Origin: Acetivibrio cellulolyticus CD2
GTDB lineage: Bacteria; Bacillota; Clostridia; Acetivibrionales; Acetivibrionaceae
Assembly (NCBI RefSeq): GCF_000179595.2
Contig: NZ_JH556658.1
Span: 928,509 to 992,508 of the forward strand
Length of the DNA: 64,000 nt
Direction: 5' to 3'
Shown: one piece after another, positions 34,084 through 43,000 of the stretch
Layout: every line of letters begins with the position of its first letter
Position numbering within the stretch: the first letter of the stretch is position 1
Notes under the pieces: generated by a model
Databases searched by the model: none
The model's input: only the letters and a program-made list of their open reading frames with translations
Told to the model about the DNA's origin: nothing
Program-made: the position numbers and the translations under genes

Positions 34084-35274
34084 TCATCCAGCGACTTTCT
34101 TTAGAACCCCATTTAAAATCTTCAGCATTTCATCCGTATCTTCCTTCGAAACAATTAAAGGAGGCATAATCCTCAAAGTATGGGGCTTTGGAGCATTTAG
34201 TAAAAGCCCATCTTCAAGACATTCATTAACTACCTGCACAGCATTATCACAAGGCAAGTCAACTGCAATCAAAAGCCCCTTTCCCCTTATATCTTTAAAA
34301 CCAAATTCATTCTTTATCCCATTAAGACCTTCCACAATATAATCACCCTGAATATTTACATTTTCCAGTATATTCTTACCAAGAATTTCTTTTACCACTG
34401 CATAACCTACTGCCATGCCAAGAGGCTGATTTGTATAAGTTCCGCCTTGATCACCAGGCTCAAAAATATTAAGCTCTTCCCTTGTAAGCATTGCAGCTAG
34501 AGGATAACCTCCCCCAATGCCTTTTGCAAGTGTCATAATATCAGGTACAATATCATAATGCTCATACGCAAACATCTTTCCGGTTCTTCCAATGCCCGTT
34601 TGAATTTCATCAAATATTAAAAGTACCCCATTTTGGTCGCATAGAGAACGCAATTCCTTTATATATTCTACATTAGCTACATTCACTCCGCCTTCACCTT
34701 GGATTGGCTCCAGCATAACTGCACATGTATTCTTATTTATAGCCTTTTTTACTGCATCAATATCGTTAAACGGTACATGAATAAAACCTGGTATCTTAGG
34801 TGCATAAAGCTTTTCCCATACCTTTTTCCCTGTTGCCGACATTGTAGCCAAGGTCCTTCCGTGAAATCCATTTATAGTTGTGATTATCTCATAGGCTCCA
34901 TTCAGCTTTTTTGCACCATATTTTCTTGCAAGTTTAATAGCCCCTTCATTTGCTTCTGCCCCGGTACTTGTAAAGAATACCCTGTCAAAAGCTGATATCT
35001 GTATAAGTAAATCTGCGAACTTGATCAATGGTGTGTTGTAAAACGCCGGACTTGCGTTGATAAGTTCACTGCCTTGGTTTATCAATGCCTCCTTCATCAC
35101 GTCAGGACAATGTCCCAGGCATGTGACAGCCCATCCACCCATAAAGTCCAGGTACTTCTTTCCTTCCGTGTCCCATAGGTACATACCTTTGCCCTTTTGC
35201 ATAATGATGTCCGGCTTTTTACTTGTATAAAGTATTGATTTATTTGCTTTTTCCATAAGCTCGTTAGTGTCCAT
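34084..35274 (-). CDS. argD: Acetylornithine/class III aminotransferase, ArgD-like
   Basis: The 396-residue product is a fold-type I class III aminotransferase using PLP. TSTGAEANEGAIKLAR, NGFHGRT, LLIFDEIQTGIGRTG and the PLP-binding Lys in TLAKGIGGGYPLAA are all conserved, and the length fits ArgD (about 390-400). It probably converts N-acetylglutamate semialdehyde to N-acetylornithine in arginine synthesis. No other arg genes are near, so a 4-aminobutyrate or lysine-type role, or amination of the neighbouring polyketide-like product, cannot be excluded. The terminator at 34019 argues against the last. GGAGGGAACACC precedes the ATG. Confidence 0.75.
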   Translation of the reverse strand: MDTNELMEKANKSILYTSKKPDIIMQKGKGMYLWDTEGKKYLDFMGGWAVTCLGHCPDVMKEALINQGSELINASPAFYNTPLIKFADLLIQISAFDRVFFTSTGAEANEGAIKLARKYGAKKLNGAYEIITTINGFHGRTLATMSATGKKVWEKLYAPKIPGFIHVPFNDIDAVKKAINKNTCAVMLEPIQGEGGVNVANVEYIKELRSLCDQNGVLLIFDEIQTGIGRTGKMFAYEHYDIVPDIMTLAKGIGGGYPLAAMLTREELNIFEPGDQGGTYTNQPLGMAVGYAVVKEILGKNILENVNIQGDYIVEGLNGIKNEFGFKDIRGKGLLIAVDLPCDNAVQVVNECLEDGLLLNAPKPHTLRIMPPLIVSKEDTDEMLKILNGVLKKVAG

Positions 35275-35435
35275 GGTGTTCCCTCCTTAATTTTGTTATG
35301 TATATTTATGCATTATATCGCATAAATATACACCGGTCAATATATAAATTAAATATATAGAGTCCAATTAGATAATAGCTGAATATTATTTTTGGGTAAT
35401 TATGGGTTGAAGGTAAGGATATGCATGAAGAAATA

Positions 35436-35454
35436 AAAAAGTCGGCTTCGCCGA
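35436..35454 (-). terminator. Terminator of the 87-residue protein gene
   Basis: TCGGC-TTC-GCCGA forms a tight GC-rich hairpin followed on the minus strand by CTTTTTTA. It lies about 140 bases past the stop at 35597. Confidence 0.65.
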
Positions 35455-35508
35455 TTTATAGCTGGGGTATTCCTCTGCAATAAACAGCCTTTAGGTAGAC
35501 TTTTTTGA

Positions 35509-35545
35509 TGCCAGAAAGAAATGCACTTTCTCAGGCATTAAAAAA
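35509..35545. repeat. Dispersed element, copy 1
   Basis: TGCCAGAAAGAAATGCA followed by CTTTCTCAGGCATTAAAAAA resembles 53800-53838 at most positions. The AGAAAG/CTTTCT arms can pair. Both copies lie behind the stop codon of a minus-strand gene. Confidence 0.6.
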
Positions 35546-35596
35546 GGCAGCCGGGTATAATTCTCGACCACCCTTTAAATGAGTATATCTTAAATT

Positions 35597-35860
35597 CTAG
35601 ATAACTTCAGTTATAAATACCATTTCACCTGTCAAATCAATAACAACATCCTTAAGAAACTTGACACCTGCATCAATATTCCAGGACGTTTTACATTCAA
35701 AGATTCCCTTTTTGTCTTCTTTAAGGGTTACAACTTCAAAAACATTGCCAAATCCTTTTTTCATTATAGCTTCCATTATTTCTGATGAGTTCTTGTAAAA
35801 TGAGTATTCAATGTATTCACTAACCTTTGATAAATAATCACTAAGCTCCACTGAAGTCAT
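35597..35860 (-). CDS. Small hypothetical protein
   Basis: The 87-residue product starts at the ATG at 35860, which has GGAGG eight bases upstream. It is a soluble, helix-then-sheet protein (helices about 1-35, then strands such as GNVFEVVTLKEDKKG) with no signal peptide or membrane segment. No family was recognised. The clear ribosome site, own terminator and balanced composition support a real gene. It is monocistronic. Confidence 0.65.
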   Translation of the reverse strand: MTSVELSDYLSKVSEYIEYSFYKNSSEIMEAIMKKGFGNVFEVVTLKEDKKGIFECKTSWNIDAGVKFLKDVVIDLTGEMVFITEVI

Positions 35861-35965
35861 AAAACACGCCTCCAATTTTGTTTTTATTCCTTACTATTAT
35901 TTTCGTCAAATTCCGAATAAACTTTATTATAATAATTAGTTTTTGCAATAATTCTTTGTATTATG

Positions 35966-35984
35966 TTAAGTATTCTATACTTAA
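35966..35984. promoter_or_regulatory. 8-bp palindrome, possible operator
   Basis: TTAAGTAT-TCT-ATACTTAA lies between the permease-fusion stop (36027) and the small gene start (35860). It is a perfect inverted repeat with a three-base spacer, the shape of a dimeric regulator site, or it may be a weak end hairpin of the permease transcript. Confidence 0.4.
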
Positions 35985-36026
35985 TGTGTCTTATCCTCTA
36001 TTTGACCAAGAAATTCAGAGTAAACC

Positions 36027-39000
36027 TCAATAGCTGCTGTAATCCTGAGGATAATACAATTGGATAAAGGTTTCCGTTTCAAAATAGTCCAGAGTAAACC
36101 TTCCTGTATCAAAGCTTGGCATGCCATTTAGATAACCAGTGATTCCGTAGCCTTCATAATTATTCTTGTCATCAATATTCCAATCGTGTTTACCATTATT
36201 ATTTTCGTCATGGAATGCAATAGCACAATATTCGCCCATCGGCATATCTTCCAAGACTAATTCAGCTTTACCATTGGCAGCTTCAACTGTTTTAGTAATA
36301 TAGACATTATCTTCTATAATATCTCCAGTCTTTTCATTAACAATAGGAACATCCTTATTAAATAATTTTACTACAATAGAACCAGGCTTAGTATTTATAC
36401 CGCCAATTGAAACTTTGATACTTCCCTTTGAACAAGGGTTATTGGCTTCCCCATTTCCTTGGTAAACTCTTCTTGCCGTATACACAAATCCTGAGTTTTC
36501 TACCTTTATAATCTTATCATTATCCTTATAGCTTAAAATGCCTGAATTAAAGCATGAATATATGCCACTCTTATTTCCTCCCCCTATCCTTCCAATAAGC
36601 CAGATATTGTCATGTCCTTTAATAAATGAGCTGACATCCGATCCAGTAACCCCTGATGGCTCAAAAGCTTTATAACCACTATAGCCGGCTACACCTTTCT
36701 CCAAGCATAGGAAATGTTTGTACTGAGGATAATAGTATGAGAAGATTCCAAAGGTATGTTCATCATAATGGACAAAAACATCATTAGGCTTAATATTTTC
36801 GTCCATATAGTATTTTAATTCCTTAATAGGCCCATTATAATAGTTCTTATTTATATTACTATAAGGTACCAATGAAAACATGAGTAAAATAGCAACTGCA
36901 AATATTGAAAAATCCTTGTATTTCATTCTCGTAATTCCATAAGCTACTGGAAGCAAGAATAATCCTACCACCGGGAATATGTATCTTGTAACAAATATAG
37001 GTCTTACCAGGTTAGATACAATGACTGCTGTAACAAGTGTCAATACATAAACCGATATTGAATACACTGCCAAAGCACCTTTTTTGTCCTTATTTCTAAA
37101 TGTGGACCACACTCCTGCCACAATAAATATAAATGCTCCTATAAAAGAAGGAACTACAAAAGGCATACCTGAATCGAACTTTGCTTCAAAAGGAAATAGT
37201 AAAGCGTGCCATATAGTATTTCCATCTACTGATTGTATCCAGAAATCCTTTGATACTCTTGAAATTTGTGAAACCAAAGCTAATACCCACGGAATATAGC
37301 ACGCAACTGCTGCCCCGGAGGAAATTAAATATACGAATAACTTCTTTTTATTTGAAGTCTTGAGAAAGTAAATAAACAGTATTACATTGGCTATAGTAAC
37401 TGCCAATAAAGCATAATAATGAATATAAGCTGACGCAATTGAAAAGAGTGCCAGCATGATAAAATCTGTTTTTTTGCCTTCTTTGGCGGATAAATACCCA
37501 TATAGGACTGAACCTGTAACAAAGAAAGCAGCCCATGTATACATTCTTGTATCCTGCCCTATTGATAGACTCATAGGAATAATAGTGACAAGTAAAGCAA
37601 ATATTACACCGGTAAATTTGTCAAAAACTCTTTTTACAGGACCTGCACCTAAAAGTGCAAGTGCTAGTACTCCAATTGCAGATAATAGCCTTAAGGAGCT
37701 CTCAGAATTTCCAAACACCATACTGAAGACTTTAAGCATCATAAAATATAACGGCGGATGACTATCTCCGGCAGTTATATTTATAATATCAGTAAATGAA
37801 TGCTTTATAATTGCAGCAGAGTACGACTCATCATACCACAGACCTTCGCGGCCAATATTTGAAGTTAAGTGTCTATAACCAAATATCAGCAACATAGGCC
37901 AAAATACCAGCCAAAGGTAACCAACCTTCGATGTAATAAAGTTTTTAATAGCACTTGCTTTATTGGTAATTCCAAGTTTTGTATTTATACTCTCAAAGAA
38001 TCTTAATACACAGCAACTAATCCCATCAAAGAATTCACCAATTTTATCTAAAAGCATGCTCTTCCTTTTCTCACTTTTGCTAACAACACTATCTATTGTA
38101 GCTGAATTAAAATCTTTTCTAAAAAATAAATACCATAATGCAATTACTGCAATTACGCAAATCATAACCATTATTGTACCGGCACTTCCATTTCCATAAA
38201 ACCACGGAGTAAAATAAGTATACCTAAAATAATCCATGATAAAGTACCAGCCTGCTTCATTGTAAAATTCGGTTCCTAGTACCTTATATGAGTCATATGT
38301 ATTTATAATTGTTCCAAGGAAAATAAGTATTGCCAGTACCGGTCTTAATAAAGGCAGAGTTATATTGGTAAACTTCTTAAAATGCCCGGCTCCATCAATT
38401 TCTGCAGCCTCATAGTAATCTTTCGGTATATTTTGAAGGCCTGAGAGCATGAAAAGAGCAAACAGCGGAAAGTAATGCCAGACTGTAATGAGTATAACTA
38501 CCCAAAATGCTCTGTTGCCTGAAAACCACTGTATTTTATCTGGAACCAGATGAAATAAGTCTACAATAACCTGATTAACAAGTCCATCATTCCTTGAAAG
38601 CAAAGTAAGCCAAGCTGTCTCTATTACAAAACCCGGCATTATAAACGGAAGAAGTAAAAGGCTTCTTGCTAAACCACTGAATTTAAATTTTCTGTTTAAA
38701 GCAAGTGCTATAATAAGAGCAACTATCAACGTAAGGATATTGGCAATAATTACATATGCAACCGTTTTAGAAATAGATGTATGGAAAGAATCTGTCAGAG
38801 TACCGTTCGATCCGGTAATTACAAACAAATAATTCTGCAAGCCAACAAATGGAGCTGTGAAGGTTTTAAAAAATTTTCTTAGTGTGTTACCTTTTACACT
38901 AAGAAATGACATATATATAGCTTCCATAAATGGAAGAACCTGCAGTAAAAAAATAGCTATAAATGCTGGAATCAATAATAAATATGGATTCTTCTTCTCC

Positions 39001-39044
39001 CAACTAAAAACCTTTTTTTTATTTTTAAGCTTTTTGCCACTCAT
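36027..39044 (-). CDS. Fusion of ABC sugar permease, GT-C glycosyltransferase and DUF2141-like domain
   Basis: The product has about 1,005 residues; the ATG at 39044 has GGGAGGG six bases upstream. Residues 20-325 are a MalF/UgpA-type ABC permease with six membrane helices and the EAA loop DYYEAAEIDGAGHFKKF near 211. After a linker, residues 370-860 form a multi-helix GT-C / family 39-like membrane glycosyltransferase with WYDESYSA (catalytic Asp-Glu, about 405) and DSHPPLYFMML. Residues 870-995 resemble DUF2141, with AFHDENNNGKHDWN and YGITGY. One continuous frame codes all three. Such a fusion is unusual. The partner permease is encoded seven bases upstream. It may couple lipid-linked sugar transfer with export or import; no ATPase or binding protein is nearby. 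Confidence 0.8.
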   Translation of the reverse strand: MSGKKLKNKKKVFSWEKKNPYLLLIPAFIAIFLLQVLPFMEAIYMSFLSVKGNTLRKFFKTFTAPFVGLQNYLFVITGSNGTLTDSFHTSISKTVAYVIIANILTLIVALIIALALNRKFKFSGLARSLLLLPFIMPGFVIETAWLTLLSRNDGLVNQVIVDLFHLVPDKIQWFSGNRAFWVVILITVWHYFPLFALFMLSGLQNIPKDYYEAAEIDGAGHFKKFTNITLPLLRPVLAILIFLGTIINTYDSYKVLGTEFYNEAGWYFIMDYFRYTYFTPWFYGNGSAGTIMVMICVIAVIALWYLFFRKDFNSATIDSVVSKSEKRKSMLLDKIGEFFDGISCCVLRFFESINTKLGITNKASAIKNFITSKVGYLWLVFWPMLLIFGYRHLTSNIGREGLWYDESYSAAIIKHSFTDIINITAGDSHPPLYFMMLKVFSMVFGNSESSLRLLSAIGVLALALLGAGPVKRVFDKFTGVIFALLVTIIPMSLSIGQDTRMYTWAAFFVTGSVLYGYLSAKEGKKTDFIMLALFSIASAYIHYYALLAVTIANVILFIYFLKTSNKKKLFVYLISSGAAVACYIPWVLALVSQISRVSKDFWIQSVDGNTIWHALLFPFEAKFDSGMPFVVPSFIGAFIFIVAGVWSTFRNKDKKGALAVYSISVYVLTLVTAVIVSNLVRPIFVTRYIFPVVGLFLLPVAYGITRMKYKDFSIFAVAILLMFSLVPYSNINKNYYNGPIKELKYYMDENIKPNDVFVHYDEHTFGIFSYYYPQYKHFLCLEKGVAGYSGYKAFEPSGVTGSDVSSFIKGHDNIWLIGRIGGGNKSGIYSCFNSGILSYKDNDKIIKVENSGFVYTARRVYQGNGEANNPCSKGSIKVSIGGINTKPGSIVVKLFNKDVPIVNEKTGDIIEDNVYITKTVEAANGKAELVLEDMPMGEYCAIAFHDENNNGKHDWNIDDKNNYEGYGITGYLNGMPSFDTGRFTLDYFETETFIQLYYPQDYSSY

Positions 39045-39075
39045 TTCTATCCCTCCCTTAAGATGCACATAAAGT

Positions 39076-39933
39076 CTATTGTTTTAAAGCGCCCCCGGTA
39101 ATACCCTTCATAAATTTGTTTTGGATTAGAAAAAATATAATAAGTATTGGCAGCGTTGATATAGGCCCCGATATAAATCTAAAGCCTTCGTAAGTTGGCA
39201 AGAGAGCTACTGTTCTATACTTGTCCTCTGTCATAAGTACATCTACCAAAAGCCTCTCATCCCATACCAACATCACTATAAACATAGCTGCAACAATTAT
39301 TCCTGAGCGGATTAACGGAAGCAGGATTTTAGTTATAAGCTTAAAGTTTGAGCATCCGTCAACTCTTGCTGCCTCTTCTATCTCGGGCGGAACCGCAACT
39401 ATAGCTCCCCTTAGAATCCAAATACAATATGGAAGATACATTACTGAATACATCAGAGCCAAGACGATATAACCATTGTAAGAATTATATATATCAATTT
39501 TTGTAAACTGTTCAAAGGATTTCATAGAAACTGCAAACGATAAAAAATATGTAATAGTCGGTATTAACAAGGGTATTACAACTAAAATAGCAAACAAATT
39601 TACTCCCTTGAACTTGTATCTCGAAAGAGCGTAAGATGTTGGAATTGCAATAGTTAGCCCAATTATTATACTTAACAAACATAGTATTAGACTATTCTTT
39701 ATATAAGTTCCAAAGCCTATATAGCCTAAGAACCCCAAAAAGTTACCAAATCCCCCCATAAAGCTATTCAAACTGAAGAGAAACCATTCAAATAAGAGCC
39801 TAAAAGAGGTATTGAACAGAGTTAGAATTGGGATAACGGCAAATGCCACATATAAAACTACAATACGGTCTGCCACCTTATCCAAAAAGTCCTTCTTTTT
39901 TTCTCCCGATACACTATTAGCCAAATTTACCAC
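39076..39933 (-). CDS. ABC transporter permease, MalG/UgpE type
   Basis: The 285-residue product has six membrane helices and the EAA loop PEIEEAARVDGCSNFKLITK near residue 190, where the cytoplasmic ATPase docks. It matches the second permease of carbohydrate uptake ABC systems of the CUT1 type. It lies 31 bases upstream of the fused permease gene and should form the heterodimer with its N-terminal domain. No substrate-binding protein or ATPase gene is next to it; a shared MsmK-type ATPase elsewhere is likely. The start is a GTG at 39933 with AGGGG very close; a TTG at 39924 is possible. Confidence 0.8.
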   Translation of the reverse strand: MVNLANSVSGEKKKDFLDKVADRIVVLYVAFAVIPILTLFNTSFRLLFEWFLFSLNSFMGGFGNFLGFLGYIGFGTYIKNSLILCLLSIIIGLTIAIPTSYALSRYKFKGVNLFAILVVIPLLIPTITYFLSFAVSMKSFEQFTKIDIYNSYNGYIVLALMYSVMYLPYCIWILRGAIVAVPPEIEEAARVDGCSNFKLITKILLPLIRSGIIVAAMFIVMLVWDERLLVDVLMTEDKYRTVALLPTYEGFRFISGPISTLPILIIFFLIQNKFMKGITGGALKQ

Positions 39934-40025
39934 TCCCCTTGTTGAGCTACCTTAAATATACTATATTTGGGCGCACTTTTCAATGTTTGCACAGAGTATA
40001 ATATAATTATAATTATTCTTTACAT

Positions 40026-40064
40026 AAAAAAAACTTCCTGCTTTGTTTAGCAGGAAGTTTTTTT
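40026..40064. terminator. Scaffoldin terminator
   Basis: AAAAACTTCCTGCT pairs with AGCAGGAAGTTTTT around a short loop, with runs of A before and T after, nine bases past the scaffoldin stop at 40073. It should end that transcript on the minus strand and isolate it from the permease genes. Confidence 0.95.
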
Positions 40065-40072
40065 AAATTAAT

Positions 40073-43000
40073 CTAGTTTATCTGAGCTGGTTGAATTACT
40101 GAATATCCAGAAGTAATTCTATTTCCGTCCCAGTCAAACAGCATTGTTCCATCTATGCCGTTTGGCATTGAAGTTGAATTTTCGAACTTCAAGGTAGTTG
40201 CTGTAGATGCAAGTACTTTAAATTGTATAACAGCTATAGTTCCTGTTTCTTCGGGACTTCCTGATGCTCTGTATTCTTCAATATTAGTATATAACTTACC
40301 AAAGTTAAGTAAACCTGAAGTCAAGTTATGTGAAACTGCAATAACAGGACCGTAGTCAGAATTGGCAATTAAAGTTCCAGCAGCAGGTATCGAACTGTTT
40401 GTGTATGAAGCCCCTGATGATTTAATTGGTTGTAAAACTGCAGGATCATATTTCAAATTAAGTTGATAACCTGAGAAATTGCTTATTTTATTAACTCTGA
40501 CTGTAGCTGTAATTGTTTCTCCAACAGCTGCTGTTGTTTTATCAAAGTCTACAGTTATATAATTTGAAGGCATTTGCGTAGGTGTAGGAGTAGCAGTCTT
40601 TGTAGATGTAGGAGTTACAACCGGTGTTTTTGAAGGTGCAACTGTTATTGTAGGCACTGCTCCTGCATTAATTTCTGCTGGTTGAATTACTGTGTATCCT
40701 GATTTAATTCTATCCCCATACCAGTCAAACAGCATTGTACCATTTATGCCATTTGGCATTGAAGTAGAATTTTCAAATATTACAGATGTAGCACTTTCTG
40801 CTAAAACCTTGAAATTTATAACGGCTACTGTTCCTGTTTCTTCAGGTATTCCAGATGCTCTGTAATCTTCAAGATTTGTATATAACTTACCGAAATTAAG
40901 TTTTCCAGCAGTTATGTTATGTGATGCTGCAGGGATTGTTCCATAATCACCATTTGTAAGTATGGTTCCACTTAAAGGAATACTGCTGTTTGTATATGCT
41001 GTTCCGCTAGAAGTAATTGGTTGTAAAACTGTAGGATCATATTTCAAGCTAGCTTGATATCCTGAGAAATTATCGATATTGCTAATTCTTACAGTTGCTT
41101 TTATTGTATCATTAACTTTTGCAGTGGTTTTGTCAAAATCAATTGTAATGTAACTTTCACCACTTGTTTGTGTGCTTGTCGGAGTAGGTACTGCTATTGT
41201 AGCTGTAGGTGTTGCTGTTTTTGTAGGCGTTTGGGTAGCAGTCTTTGTAGGTGTAACAATTGCTGTTTCAGTAGGTGTAGGAGTTGTAGTTTTTGTAGGT
41301 GTCACAGCAACAGTCTTTGTAGGCGTTACAACAACAGTCTTTGTAGGTGTTACAATTGGACCTGTTGGATATGCACTATTAATTGTATTAGGTTGTATTA
41401 CCTTATATCCAGATATTATTCTTTTTGCATCCCAATCAAAGAGCATTGTCCCATCTATTCCATGTGGCATTGTATTTGTACTTGCAAATGAAACAGAAGT
41501 TGCTTGAACTTTTAAAACCTTAAATGATATAACAGCAAGTGTTCCTGTTTTTTCAGGGCTTCCTGATAATCTGTAATCTTCAAGGTTGGTATATGATTTA
41601 CTGAAATTAAGTACCCCATTAGTTAGATCATGATACGCAATAGGTAATATTCCATAATCCTGATTTGAAAGCATTTCTCCAGTTGTTGGTATAGTATTGT
41701 TAGTATATGCAACTCCAGAAGCAGTAACTGGTTGTAAAACTTCAGGATCATAATTTAAGTTTACTTGGTACCCTGCAAAATTATCTATATTATTGATCGA
41801 TAAAGTTGCTTTTACTGTATCTCCAACTGCTGCGCTAGTCTTATCGAAATTCATTGTTATGTAACTTGGAGTAGTATCCTGACTATCAGCATTTATTGTA
41901 CCTGGCTGAATTACATCATAACCACTGTTAATTTTGTTACCATACGAATCAAACAGCATTGTTCCTATAATTGCGCTTGGCATAGTACCTGAATTTTCAA
42001 AGGTAATAGATGTAGCTGTTTGCTTTAATACTTTAAAGCCAATTACAGCTAATTTCCCAGGGCCTTCATTTCCGTTTGTTCTATAATCTTCAAGGCTTGT
42101 ATATGACCTTGAGAAATTCAATATTCCTGCTTCAAGATCATGAGATGCCATCGGGAGAACTCCATAATCAGAATTATTTAGTAAATCTCCGGCTGTTGGA
42201 TTTGTACTTTTTGCATATGCCACCCCTGTTGCCGGATTTACAGGTTGAAGAACTGCCGGATCATATTTCAAGTTAACCTGATAGCCTGCCAAATCAGCCA
42301 TTCCTTCAACTTTAAGAGTTGCTGATATAATATCACCAACTGAAGCAGTTGTTTTATCAAGATCAAGTTTTATACAACTCGTGTCATCAACATCGTCACC
42401 ATTTCCATTAACAGTTATAATTGCAGGTTGGGTAACTGTATACCCGCTCAAAAGTTTGTCACCATTCCAATCAAATAACATTGTACCTGAAATACCATTT
42501 GCCATTGAAGCAGAATTTTCAAATAAAACTGCTGTTGATTTTGCTGTAAGAACCTTAAAGCTGATTACAGCAAGTGTTCCTGAAGTTTCTGCACTTCCAG
42601 ACGCTCTGTATGCCTCAAGATTTGTATAGGACTTACCAAAATTCAATATTCCGCCTGACAAATTGTGAGCTGCCACAGGATATGGGCCGTATTCATAATT
42701 TCCAAGTAAAGTACCAGATGTAGGTATGGTGGAGTTTGTATAATCCTGACCCAAAGCATTAACAGGCTTGAGTACTGTTGGATCGTAAGTCAGATTTACC
42801 TGATATCCAGCAAAGTTGGATATACCATTTACTCTTACTGTTGCATTAATAATATCTCCTACTGATGCAGTTGTCTTGTCAATATCTAAAGATATGTTAC
42901 CGTTTACTATTTGCTGACCGTCTGTATTAAGTATCCCTGCCTGATTAACTGTATAACCGCTAATTCTTTCCGCATTCCAATTACACAATATAGTTCCGGT

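Larger units (their letters stand above)
35275..35596. other. Gene gap with 3' untranslated elements
   Basis: This 322-base gap contains the aminotransferase promoter region near 35290-35400 (AT rich, TATATAAATTAAATATATAG), a terminator (35436-35454) and a repeated element (35509-35545) in the 3' region of the gene at 35597. No coding region is seen. Confidence 0.5.

Noticed and set aside
34084..35274. Aminotransferase considered as part of the megasynthase operon
   Set aside because: A good terminator lies between it and the first operon gene, and its sequence looks like a normal ArgD.
41172..41507. Long plus-strand frame opposite the scaffoldin linkers
   Set aside because: It is the complement of the TPTKT repeats, which gives Val/Gly-rich or Cys-rich shadows without a start signal.
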